DNA of 23,497 bases from a virus. The DNA lies in the IMG/VR virus record IMGVR_UViG_3300032241_002059, positions 1 through 23,497 of that record; one strand, given 5' to 3'. Below are positions 6,683 through 14,284 of this stretch, piece by piece. Position 1 is the first letter of the stretch, and every line of letters starts with the position of its first letter. The translations under genes were made by a program, and so were the position numbers. The notes under the pieces were generated by a model that was not told where the DNA came from, did no database searches, and saw nothing but the letters and a program-made list of their open reading frames with translations.

Positions 6683-7945
6683 ATGGGTTTATTTTCTGGT
6701 ATTTCACTAAGTTCAATTGTTGGACAGGGTGTGCAACAAGGCATACTTAATGCAAGTAGCGTTTCTCCTGGTCCAGTTTCAACTATTGGTCTTAAACAAT
6801 CACCAAAACAAACAATTACTGCAGTTACTGCAGCAAAAAGCAGTGGTGAATTAGCAGCTTTATCTCCAGGACCAGCAAGCAGAAAAATAAGCGGTGAAGG
6901 AGTTGGGGAATATACTGTCTATAGATACCCAAATAATCTTCAAGGAAACAGTCAAGAAGATCCACCGCATGCTGTTCTTTTCTATGTTAATGTTCCAGTA
7001 ACTTCCTCATATAAAACTGACACATCACAAATTGTGCAAAATAACTCTGTATATTATGGCGGTGTTGGAGGAACTACAAATCCGCAAAATAATACGACAA
7101 ACGCTGATGGTGAAGTTCCTGAAGTGGTTACTACTGGACAAGGATTTGCAACTAAAGGGATTGCAGTACAACAAAATTCTCAATTCACAGGTGGAACTTT
7201 AAACTCCACACAACTTTCATCATTACTTCAACCATCTTTAAGTAGAATATCCACAGCAATTGCTCTTTATATGCCTGATACGATTACTGCAGCATATAAT
7301 CATAATTGGAATCCAGTATCACTATTTGATGCTCTTGGTAATTTTGGACAATCAGCGATAACAGCATTAGGTGCTGTAGAAGCTGCAAAAGATTTAGCCA
7401 ATAGATTTACTGGAGCATACAAACCATCACCAGTAAATACTACTCCAATAGAAAGAACTGCATTTACAAATATAACGAATGCTACTCTTGGCACACAAGG
7501 AACTGGAGTTCTTGAAAATTCAGCAGGATATGCCTTAAACCCTCAAATTGAAATGTTGTACAGAGGAACAGATAATAGAGAGTTTACATTTGAATTTAGA
7601 TTTCAACCAAGAAGTTCTGATGAGTCTGTAGCAATTATGAACATCATCAATACATTTAAAATGTATGCTGCTCCAGAGTTAATTTCTCAAGTTGGTGGAA
7701 GCGTTTATGGTAGATACTTTATACCGCCAGCACAATTTGATATTCAATTTGCATTCACATCAGGTAATAATCCATATCTACCAACAATATCAACATGCGT
7801 CTTACAAAATATTAGTGTAAATTATTCTAAGGCTGGACACTTCGCAACGTTCACTGATGGTATGCCAGTTGAGATAGGTTTAACGTTAATATTTAAAGAA
7901 GTTGATATTATGTATAGACAACTTATTCAGAAGTATGGATATTAA
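6683..7945 (+). CDS. 48: Baseplate tail-tube cap, gp48 family
   Basis: 420 residues (T4 gp48: 364). gp48 sits on top of the hub and, with gp54, forms the platform from which the tail tube grows. The C-terminal half carries the family pattern: YALNPQIEMLYRG, REFTFEFRFQPRS, INTFKMYAAPEL, YFIPPAQFDIQF, then ISVNYSKAGHFATF and a final IGLTLIFKEVDIM. The N-terminal 190 residues are Ser/Thr/Gln/Gly-rich and look flexible, which accounts for the extra length. An AGGT lies seven bases before the ATG. It is the first gene of the rightward late operon, directly behind the late box. In T4 genes 48 and 54 are adjacent; here they are on opposite strands. Confidence 0.88.
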   Translation: MGLFSGISLSSIVGQGVQQGILNASSVSPGPVSTIGLKQSPKQTITAVTAAKSSGELAALSPGPASRKISGEGVGEYTVYRYPNNLQGNSQEDPPHAVLFYVNVPVTSSYKTDTSQIVQNNSVYYGGVGGTTNPQNNTTNADGEVPEVVTTGQGFATKGIAVQQNSQFTGGTLNSTQLSSLLQPSLSRISTAIALYMPDTITAAYNHNWNPVSLFDALGNFGQSAITALGAVEAAKDLANRFTGAYKPSPVNTTPIERTAFTNITNATLGTQGTGVLENSAGYALNPQIEMLYRGTDNREFTFEFRFQPRSSDESVAIMNIINTFKMYAAPELISQVGGSVYGRYFIPPAQFDIQFAFTSGNNPYLPTISTCVLQNISVNYSKAGHFATFTDGMPVEIGLTLIFKEVDIMYRQLIQKYGY

Positions 7946-7947
7946 AA

Positions 7948-8631
7948 ATGCAATACTTTCAAAATTTCCCCAAGGTTTTATATTCTTTTGATCCAAATTT
8001 AAAAGATGCATTTTTAGTCACCAACATATTCACACGTGTTCAATTTCTTACCGACTATTTACAAAATCTTAATATTTTCTACACATATAATATGCAGGAT
8101 CATGATACTTTTGAAAGTATCGCAGAAAAATATTATGGTGACGCTAACAGATATTGGATAATTCTACTTGCTAATCAAATAATAAATCCAGCATATCAAG
8201 CTCCATTAAATGATCTTGAATTTATTAATTATTTGACTAACAAGTATGGATCAGTAGTTGTCGCTCAATCTACGATAGATCATTATGAGAAAGTTACAGT
8301 AACGACTGCATCTCCATTAGGTGCGCCATCATCAATAACAACTTCTAAATTGTATTATTCTAATACGACATATTCTATTGTTGATGAGGTGTCAAATCAA
8401 ACTATCACAAATCTACCAACATTGGCGCATCCAACACTCCAATTAACATCTCCTCAATCTGTTAGCCTTGATGGTACAACGTATTCAACTGTCATCACGT
8501 TAAACGCTATTTCTTCATATAATGCTGAATTTAGCGAGAACCAATCTAAAAGAGTGATACAACTACCTAAGAAAGAATATGCAGCTCAAATTGAAACTCA
8601 ATTGAAATCACTATTAACATCAACATTATAA
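7948..8631 (+). CDS. 53: Baseplate wedge protein, gp53 family
   Basis: 227 residues (T4 gp53: 196). gp53 joins neighbouring wedges around the hub. Residues 50-83 (QDHDTFESIAEKYYGD, then RYWIILLANQIINPAY) are the LysM-like segment typical of gp53, also seen in T4 as ANAIYGNPQLYWVLL. The middle region (about 110-195) is a Ser/Thr-rich beta-type insertion, and the C-terminus has a charged helix (SKRVIQLPKKEYAAQI). It starts two bases after the gp48 stop with only a weak GGAT upstream, so coupling to gp48 translation is likely. Confidence 0.88.
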   Translation: MQYFQNFPKVLYSFDPNLKDAFLVTNIFTRVQFLTDYLQNLNIFYTYNMQDHDTFESIAEKYYGDANRYWIILLANQIINPAYQAPLNDLEFINYLTNKYGSVVVAQSTIDHYEKVTVTTASPLGAPSSITTSKLYYSNTTYSIVDEVSNQTITNLPTLAHPTLQLTSPQSVSLDGTTYSTVITLNAISSYNAEFSENQSKRVIQLPKKEYAAQIETQLKSLLTSTL

Positions 8632-8632
8632 A

Positions 8633-9955
8633 ATGCCAATTCCACCAAATACAACTAATTCGAATGTAATACCAAAAGGTCTGAGTCAATCTACAGATTA
8701 TAAATTTCAATGTCAAATCATAACAGGAAATGGAACTCTGACTGACATTAGCGATCTTGTTTTACATTTTAATTTATATGAAAGTATCTTTAGTCCTTGT
8801 ATGACAGGAACTATAATTGTCAGTGATTCTTTAGATATTATCACAAATTTAACTCTTCATGGAAATGAGTGGGTTTATATATCATTAGATAAGCCATCAT
8901 TAAATAGACCAATAAAAAAATACTTTAGAATTTATAAGGTTTCAAATAGAGGCGCTGAGAGTCAATCTATTCAAAAATATATTATATCTTTTTGTTCTGA
9001 AGAATTAATTCTTTCAAGCCAATTTTATGTTAGAAAGACGTACAAAGGTCTATCTATTGATTCTATGGTTTCTGATATTTTACTTAACTTATTAAAAGTT
9101 CCTACCAGTAAAATTAATAATATTAGATCTACCTCTGGTTCTTATGATTTAATGATTCCCAGAATGCGCCCATTAGAAGCAATTGTTTGGTTGGCATCTA
9201 GAGGATATAATACTAATGAAAACACTTTCTTTTTTTATGAGAGTGCAGATGGATTTAATTTTACATCTTATGAAAATATGATAAGCCAAACGCCATATAC
9301 GACTTTTTCTTGGCGACCAAATGTTGTTGGCGATCCATCTCAAGACATACAATCTTTAAGATATGCTAAGAATGATGTTGATTTTGATATTCTTAGAGGA
9401 AATAGATATGGTCAATTTGCATCATCTTTACTAACTTTTGATTTAGTTAACAGAACAAAAAAAGCTTATACTTCTAGTGGGGTGAACACTCCAGCCAAGA
9501 GTCTTTTGAATTCAAATTTACCAGCCAATCTGACAACAAATAGATTGAATATGACATTATTCGACGCTACAGATTCTGTTGTTAAATTTGTTCCAATAAC
9601 CGATTCTGATTCTACAACAAATAAATTTGTTCCTCAAAATTGGATGTTGCAAAATCAACTTAAATTAGCTCAGTTGCAAACATTAAAAACCACAGTTGTA
9701 ATCGCTTCAGATTTCCAAATAAGAGCTGGTATGACATTAAATTTGATTCGTCCTAAAATGAAACCTCAAAACAAATCAGACAGCGAATATTTGGACACAT
9801 TTAGAACGGCTAAATATTTGGTATCAGCAGTGAACCATGGTATTATTGGTGACATTTCATCAACAACTCTAGAACTATTATCTGATTCTTTTGCAGATAA
9901 AATACCAGGACCAGCAAGTAATGCTGGTGCATTACAACAAGTGAAACAATCATGA
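8633..9955 (+). CDS. 27: Baseplate hub protein, gp27-like
   Basis: 440 residues (T4 gp27: 391). The gp27 trimer forms the torus that carries the spike. Visible hub-type features are an N-terminal beta domain (about 22-130: LVLHFNLYESIFSPCMTGTI, then ISFCSEELI), the helix SMVSDILLNLLKV (144-156), RPLEAIVWLASRGYN (179-193) and TFFFYESADGFNF (198-210), all usual in gp27/gpD-like hub proteins. It begins one base after the gp53 stop with no Shine-Dalgarno. It ends in TGA overlapping the start of the gp5-like gene (ATGA), the only TGA stop among the complete genes here. Confidence 0.88.
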   Translation: MPIPPNTTNSNVIPKGLSQSTDYKFQCQIITGNGTLTDISDLVLHFNLYESIFSPCMTGTIIVSDSLDIITNLTLHGNEWVYISLDKPSLNRPIKKYFRIYKVSNRGAESQSIQKYIISFCSEELILSSQFYVRKTYKGLSIDSMVSDILLNLLKVPTSKINNIRSTSGSYDLMIPRMRPLEAIVWLASRGYNTNENTFFFYESADGFNFTSYENMISQTPYTTFSWRPNVVGDPSQDIQSLRYAKNDVDFDILRGNRYGQFASSLLTFDLVNRTKKAYTSSGVNTPAKSLLNSNLPANLTTNRLNMTLFDATDSVVKFVPITDSDSTTNKFVPQNWMLQNQLKLAQLQTLKTTVVIASDFQIRAGMTLNLIRPKMKPQNKSDSEYLDTFRTAKYLVSAVNHGIIGDISSTTLELLSDSFADKIPGPASNAGALQQVKQS

Positions 9956-11139
9956 TAGAAAAGAATTATGCTGGTTTAGATAATTTCGTATGGTGGATTG
10001 GCGTTGTTGAAGATCGCCAAGATCCAATGCACCTTGGACGTTGCCGAGTTAGATTTTTTGGTTTCAACAATGAATCTTTAACTGAAAACCCAACTCAAAA
10101 TTTACCTTGGGCACATCCAGCTCATTCTTTAAATGACCAAACATTTAGCACGCCAAAAGAATCTGATGTTGTATTTGGTTTCTTTGCTGATGGGCAAAGC
10201 AGACAATTTCCTATAATGTTAGGCGTGATTCCTGGATATTACACTAACGCTAACAATCCAGGAACAGGCTACAACGACGTCAGAAATGACGCAACAGTAT
10301 CAAATGCGCCTAGACCTCCAGCTTCTAGAAAATACAATACTGATGGGACAGGAATTGTAATAACTGAAAATACTGATGTTTCAACTTTAAGATATCCAAG
10401 ACCTAATCAAGTATCAAACACTTCTATAACAGGTCTTGCTTCAAATTTAAATGTTCCAGCAAATGATGTCGTAATAGATAAAGCTGTGAACAGAGATTTA
10501 AAAGTTCCAACTGCTGCTGGAATAACTTGGGACGAACCATACACACCATTTAATCCAAATTATCCATACAATCAAGTCAAAGAAACAGAATCTGGGCATG
10601 TGTTTGAAATGGACGATACTTTTGGACATGAACGTGTTTCTATGATTCATCGTTCTGGAACGTTTATGGAAATGCATCCAGACGGCTCTAAGGTTCAAAA
10701 AGTAACCAACGCTAATTACGAAATTGTAATGGGTAGCGATTATGTTCATATTATGGGACTATCCAATAAAACTGTAAACGGAGACCTAAATGTTTTAATT
10801 GGCGGTCAATGTAATGTACAAATTTCTGGAACCACAACCATAACTGTTGCGAATGGCGATATCAATATGACTGCGCCTCAAGGTAATGTCACCATAGCTG
10901 CAGGACAAACTCTGGCTTTACATGGTAATCAAATAGACATATCAGCTGCAACAAGTATCAACAAGTCAGCTGGTTCTACAGTTGGCGTTAATGCTCCAGG
11001 TGGAATGCATATGATAAATGGAGACATTACAACAGGAAATAATTTAAGTAGCGATAATGGTTTCAGCGGCACACTTACTTCCGTTACAGGAGCGCAATAT
11101 CATTTTGTTAATGGAATTTGCGTCAATAAGAGCACATAA
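9952..11139 (+). CDS. 5: Baseplate central spike, gp5-like, without lysozyme domain
   Basis: 395 residues against 575 in T4. The N-terminal OB-fold is clear (about 12-105: WWIGVVEDRQDPMHLGRCRV, then PWAHPAHSL and FADGQSRQFPIMLGVIPG). The C-terminal half is a beta-helix spike, with GHVFEMDDTFGHERVSMIHR (about 209-228), MEMHPDGS, and then short repeats such as GDLNVLIGGQCNVQISG and GDINMTAPQGNVTIAAG. The region between (about 110-200) is Asn/Pro/Thr-rich linker with no lysozyme motif, where T4 gp5 has its T4L-like lysozyme. The protein ends YHFVNGICVN. It overlaps the hub gene by four bases (ATGA). The spike should pierce the outer membrane without digesting peptidoglycan itself; the tape-measure-like protein may supply that function. 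Confidence 0.88.
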   Translation: MIEKNYAGLDNFVWWIGVVEDRQDPMHLGRCRVRFFGFNNESLTENPTQNLPWAHPAHSLNDQTFSTPKESDVVFGFFADGQSRQFPIMLGVIPGYYTNANNPGTGYNDVRNDATVSNAPRPPASRKYNTDGTGIVITENTDVSTLRYPRPNQVSNTSITGLASNLNVPANDVVIDKAVNRDLKVPTAAGITWDEPYTPFNPNYPYNQVKETESGHVFEMDDTFGHERVSMIHRSGTFMEMHPDGSKVQKVTNANYEIVMGSDYVHIMGLSNKTVNGDLNVLIGGQCNVQISGTTTITVANGDINMTAPQGNVTIAAGQTLALHGNQIDISAATSINKSAGSTVGVNAPGGMHMINGDITTGNNLSSDNGFSGTLTSVTGAQYHFVNGICVNKST

Positions 11140-11150
11140 GGAATTTGTAA

Positions 11151-11810
11151 ATGAGCGAGAATAACGGTTTACTTCCAGTAAACATTAAACATTTAAACGA
11201 TATAGCCACTGGCTTAGATAATATGGCTACCTCGAGTTGCGATACAATCCAAGCTGCGATTAATCGTCAGTTGAAAGGTGTAGAAGATCTTATTGCTGAT
11301 ATGGTTAAAGAAATTAAGGCTCTATCTCAATGGGCAGATTTGATAGATTTTAATCCATTTTCATTTATTAAAAAATTCATTAAAAAGGTTATCGGTCCAC
11401 AGTTAGATGCAGCTATCAAATATGCTGTACAATTGGCTTTACTTTTACAAGCTGTTATAAAAATCGCCCAAGCTGTTCAAAGATTGGCTGTAAAGATAAT
11501 CGGTTGTACGGTTTCAGCTTTTAGTCGTCTGACAGCTGTTATTGGTAAGCTCACTTCAGCTCTAAAAGGTGCATTGGCAAACATTCTTAATATACAAAAC
11601 AAATTTAAAGCTGCAGTTGCCAAGGAAGTTAAAGGTGTTATAACTTTTGTAAATCAGGCTAAAGCAAATGCGATTGCAGAAGTTAACCAAGTAACTAAAC
11701 CAGATAATGGTGACGGGAAAGGACCAGTTGTTGTTAATACGCCAAGCGTCCCATCTACTCCTCCTTCCACTGATGCTCAGATTGCAGCGTTATCGGTTGG
11801 GCAAAGTTAA
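11151..11810 (+). CDS. Unrecognised helical, basic protein between spike and gp25
   Basis: 219 residues; I do not recognise the family. Residues 1-60 are a soluble helical region. Residues about 60-165 form a run of alternating hydrophobic and Lys/Arg residues: FIKKFIKKVIGPQ, AVQLALLLQAVIKIAQAVQ, LTAVIGKLTSALKGALANIL. This reads as amphipathic or membrane-active helices rather than classical membrane spans. The last 45 residues are a Pro/Ser/Thr tail. There are two cysteines. It has a good AGGA Shine-Dalgarno. Its place in the late operon between the spike and a wedge gene suggests a virion or hub-assembly part. T4 gp28, a hub component, has no other visible counterpart here, but I see no sequence support for that match. 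Confidence 0.75.
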   Translation: MSENNGLLPVNIKHLNDIATGLDNMATSSCDTIQAAINRQLKGVEDLIADMVKEIKALSQWADLIDFNPFSFIKKFIKKVIGPQLDAAIKYAVQLALLLQAVIKIAQAVQRLAVKIIGCTVSAFSRLTAVIGKLTSALKGALANILNIQNKFKAAVAKEVKGVITFVNQAKANAIAEVNQVTKPDNGDGKGPVVVNTPSVPSTPPSTDAQIAALSVGQS

Positions 11811-11823
11811 ATAAATATAAAAA

Positions 11824-12225
11824 ATGGCAAGATCAAATACATCAGCAATAGTTTATAGCGACTTTAACGTTAATTTTGACGTTAATCCAGTCACAGGCGA
11901 CTTACTTAAAGTCACTGGAATAAACTCTGTTACACAATCTTTGATGAATTTGGTTCAAATAAATTATTATGAAAAACCATTTCATCCAGAGATTGGATCA
12001 AATATTAGAAACTTGCTATTTGAACAAATGGATCAAATTACGTCAAATGCTTTATCTAAAGAGATTCAGATTTTGATTGAGAACTTTGAGCCTAGAGTTT
12101 CCATTAATAATGTTATCGTCCAAACGGACTATGATAATAATGGATATAATATTGAAATTGATTTTAATATTTTATCGGTAAATAATTCTTTTACAGTATC
12201 ATCATTTCTTCAAAGGCTTCGTTAA
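11824..12225 (+). CDS. 25: Baseplate wedge protein, gp25 family (lysozyme-like wedge/sheath initiator)
   Basis: 133 residues (T4 gp25: 132). gp25 is a conserved part of the wedge that templates sheath assembly and is found in contractile systems generally. The family motif EPR is present (IENFEPRVSI, about 86-95), preceded by GERNP-type equivalents: EKPFHPEIGSNIRNLLFE (about 50-67). The gene starts 13 bases after the previous stop, and its upstream sequence is all A/T with no Shine-Dalgarno, which is unusual for this operon. It ends directly before the gp6 ATG. Confidence 0.94.
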   Translation: MARSNTSAIVYSDFNVNFDVNPVTGDLLKVTGINSVTQSLMNLVQINYYEKPFHPEIGSNIRNLLFEQMDQITSNALSKEIQILIENFEPRVSINNVIVQTDYDNNGYNIEIDFNILSVNNSFTVSSFLQRLR

Positions 12226-14283
12226 ATGGCTAACAATACTTCACAGATACAATTAACTGCACTAGATTTTGATGCCATCAAACAGAACCTGATCACATAT
12301 TTACAAAGTCAATCTCAATTCGCAGATTATAATTTCCAAGGTTCAGCTTTTAATATTCTTTTAGACATCCTTGCATATAATACAACATATAATGCATTCT
12401 ATATGAACATGCTTGCGAATGAGATGTTCTTAGATACAGCAGTATTGAGATCATCAGTTGTATCACAAGCAAAATCCTTAGGATACACTTCAAAGTCATC
12501 AACAGCAGCACAAGCAATCGTTAATCTTACAGTAACAAAAGGAATAAACGATCAGACAACTATTCTGAATGTGCCAAGATTTACATCTTTTGTATCCTCA
12601 GCTTTAAATGGCGCATCATATACCTTCTACACAGTTGAAGATTCAGAATATGTTGCAAACACTGGAAACACTTTTACCTTTAATTCTTTAGTCATTAAAG
12701 AAGGTGTTCCTACAACTAAATCTTTCTTATATTCTTCAACAGCTAATCCATCTCAATATTTTGATTTGGTTGACCAGAATATAGATCTTTCAACACTACA
12801 AGTTGTTGTTCAATCTTCTACAACCAATCCTTCCTATACAGTATTCACTTTGGCTGAAGATGCAACAACTGTTACTGCAAATAGTAATGTATACTTTGTT
12901 GAAGAAGGTCCAAATGCCAATTATATAATTTATTTTGGAGATGGAATATTAAGTGCAAATCTTGTTGATCAAAATATTGTAACAGTAAGTTATTTGATCA
13001 CCAATGCTGACAATGCTAACGGTCTTCAATCTTTTGGTTTACAGACAAGTATTTTAAATGGTTCTGTTTCTAGCGTAACTACTGCCACTCCATCTTTTGG
13101 CGGATCTCCTATTGAGAGCATTGACAGTATCAAATCAAATGCTCCTAAGTCTTTTATTGCTCAAAACAGAATTGTTACCAAAAACGATTACATTACAATT
13201 ATTAATAAGAAATATCCTTACTTTGATTCAGTTACTGTTTGGGGTGGTGAGGAAGAAACTCCCCCAGTTTACGGTCAAGTGTTCATTTCAGCTAAACCAA
13301 AAAATGGATATGTCACAACTACTTCTCAAGTAGATTATCTAATCAATAATATCATCAAACCATTTAGCGTATTAACAGTTACTCCAAATTTTGTAAATCC
13401 AGATTACGATTATTTAAATTTCAATTTAAATGTAAACTACGATCCTTCGCAAACAATTCAATCTCAACAAAATCTTGTTTCTTCTATCATTAGTACTGTT
13501 TACAATTATGCAAATACTAATTTAAATACATTCAACTCATCATTCCAATATTCAAAATTCTTAACTGCAATTGATGGAACTGATCAATCAATCCAGTCAT
13601 CAACAGGAACAATTTATATTGAGAAAAGATTTAGCCCAAGTTTAGTAGAATCTGAAACATACACTATTAAATTTGGAACTTCTCTACATCACGGAATTTC
13701 TAACGATAGATTATACTCAACTGGTTTTATCCAATTAGATTCAAGTGGTAATGAACAAGAATGTTATATTGAAGAAACTCCATTTGACTTTGGAAGTATT
13801 GCAAGTGTAACAATTAATTCTCCAGGTTATGGATATACAACAGCACCAACTATTATTATCGAAGGTGACGGTTTGGGTGCAAATGCATATCCTGTTATTG
13901 TTAATGGTCAAATTAATTCTGTTGTTATTGATGCTGCTGGTAACAACTATACGACAGCAGCTATCTCATTATCTGGTGGTGGCGGCACAGGCGCATCATT
14001 GACTCCTAATTTAACTGGTGGAACTGGTGTGCTGAGAACATATTATTTCGACACCAATAATGTAAAGCATATTTTAAATCCAACAGCAGGAACAATTGAT
14101 TACATTAATGGTATAGTGACATTAAATAGTTTCTATCCATTAAGCGTTGTTGGAACTGATGGGATTCTTTCTATATTTGCACAACCAGATAATTATAATT
14201 TCTCATCTAAAAATGAAATTATTTTGACACTAGATCAAACAAGCTTAACGGCAGTATCAGTAATTCTAAACGCATCATCATAA
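12226..14283 (+). CDS. 6: Baseplate wedge protein, gp6 family
   Basis: 685 residues (T4 gp6: 660), the J-like wedge protein that forms the inner ring of the baseplate. The N-terminus LTALDFDAIKQNLITYLQSQ, then YNFQGSAFNILLDILAYNT and FYMNMLANEMFLDTA, is characteristic of gp6. Other landmarks are NRIVTKNDYITIINKKYPYF (about 309-328) and SVTVWGGEEETPP. Residues about 524-602 are two GYG-type beta repeats (INSPGYGYTTAPTIIIEGDG and the following SGGGGTGASL) that T4 gp6 lacks as far as I recall. The start is immediately after the gp25 stop, with AAGG nine bases upstream. Confidence 0.93.
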   Translation: MANNTSQIQLTALDFDAIKQNLITYLQSQSQFADYNFQGSAFNILLDILAYNTTYNAFYMNMLANEMFLDTAVLRSSVVSQAKSLGYTSKSSTAAQAIVNLTVTKGINDQTTILNVPRFTSFVSSALNGASYTFYTVEDSEYVANTGNTFTFNSLVIKEGVPTTKSFLYSSTANPSQYFDLVDQNIDLSTLQVVVQSSTTNPSYTVFTLAEDATTVTANSNVYFVEEGPNANYIIYFGDGILSANLVDQNIVTVSYLITNADNANGLQSFGLQTSILNGSVSSVTTATPSFGGSPIESIDSIKSNAPKSFIAQNRIVTKNDYITIINKKYPYFDSVTVWGGEEETPPVYGQVFISAKPKNGYVTTTSQVDYLINNIIKPFSVLTVTPNFVNPDYDYLNFNLNVNYDPSQTIQSQQNLVSSIISTVYNYANTNLNTFNSSFQYSKFLTAIDGTDQSIQSSTGTIYIEKRFSPSLVESETYTIKFGTSLHHGISNDRLYSTGFIQLDSSGNEQECYIEETPFDFGSIASVTINSPGYGYTTAPTIIIEGDGLGANAYPVIVNGQINSVVIDAAGNNYTTAAISLSGGGGTGASLTPNLTGGTGVLRTYYFDTNNVKHILNPTAGTIDYINGIVTLNSFYPLSVVGTDGILSIFAQPDNYNFSSKNEIILTLDQTSLTAVSVILNASS

Positions 14284-14284
14284 T

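Noticed and set aside
10498-10749. 83-residue - strand frame inside gp5
   Set aside because: It is wholly antisense within a well-supported gene; His/Phe/Trp-rich composition is typical of a shadow.
11810-11817. AATAAATA resembling a late promoter before gp25
   Set aside because: It is 7 of 8 matches and so close to the ATG that transcription would start inside or at the edge of the coding sequence.
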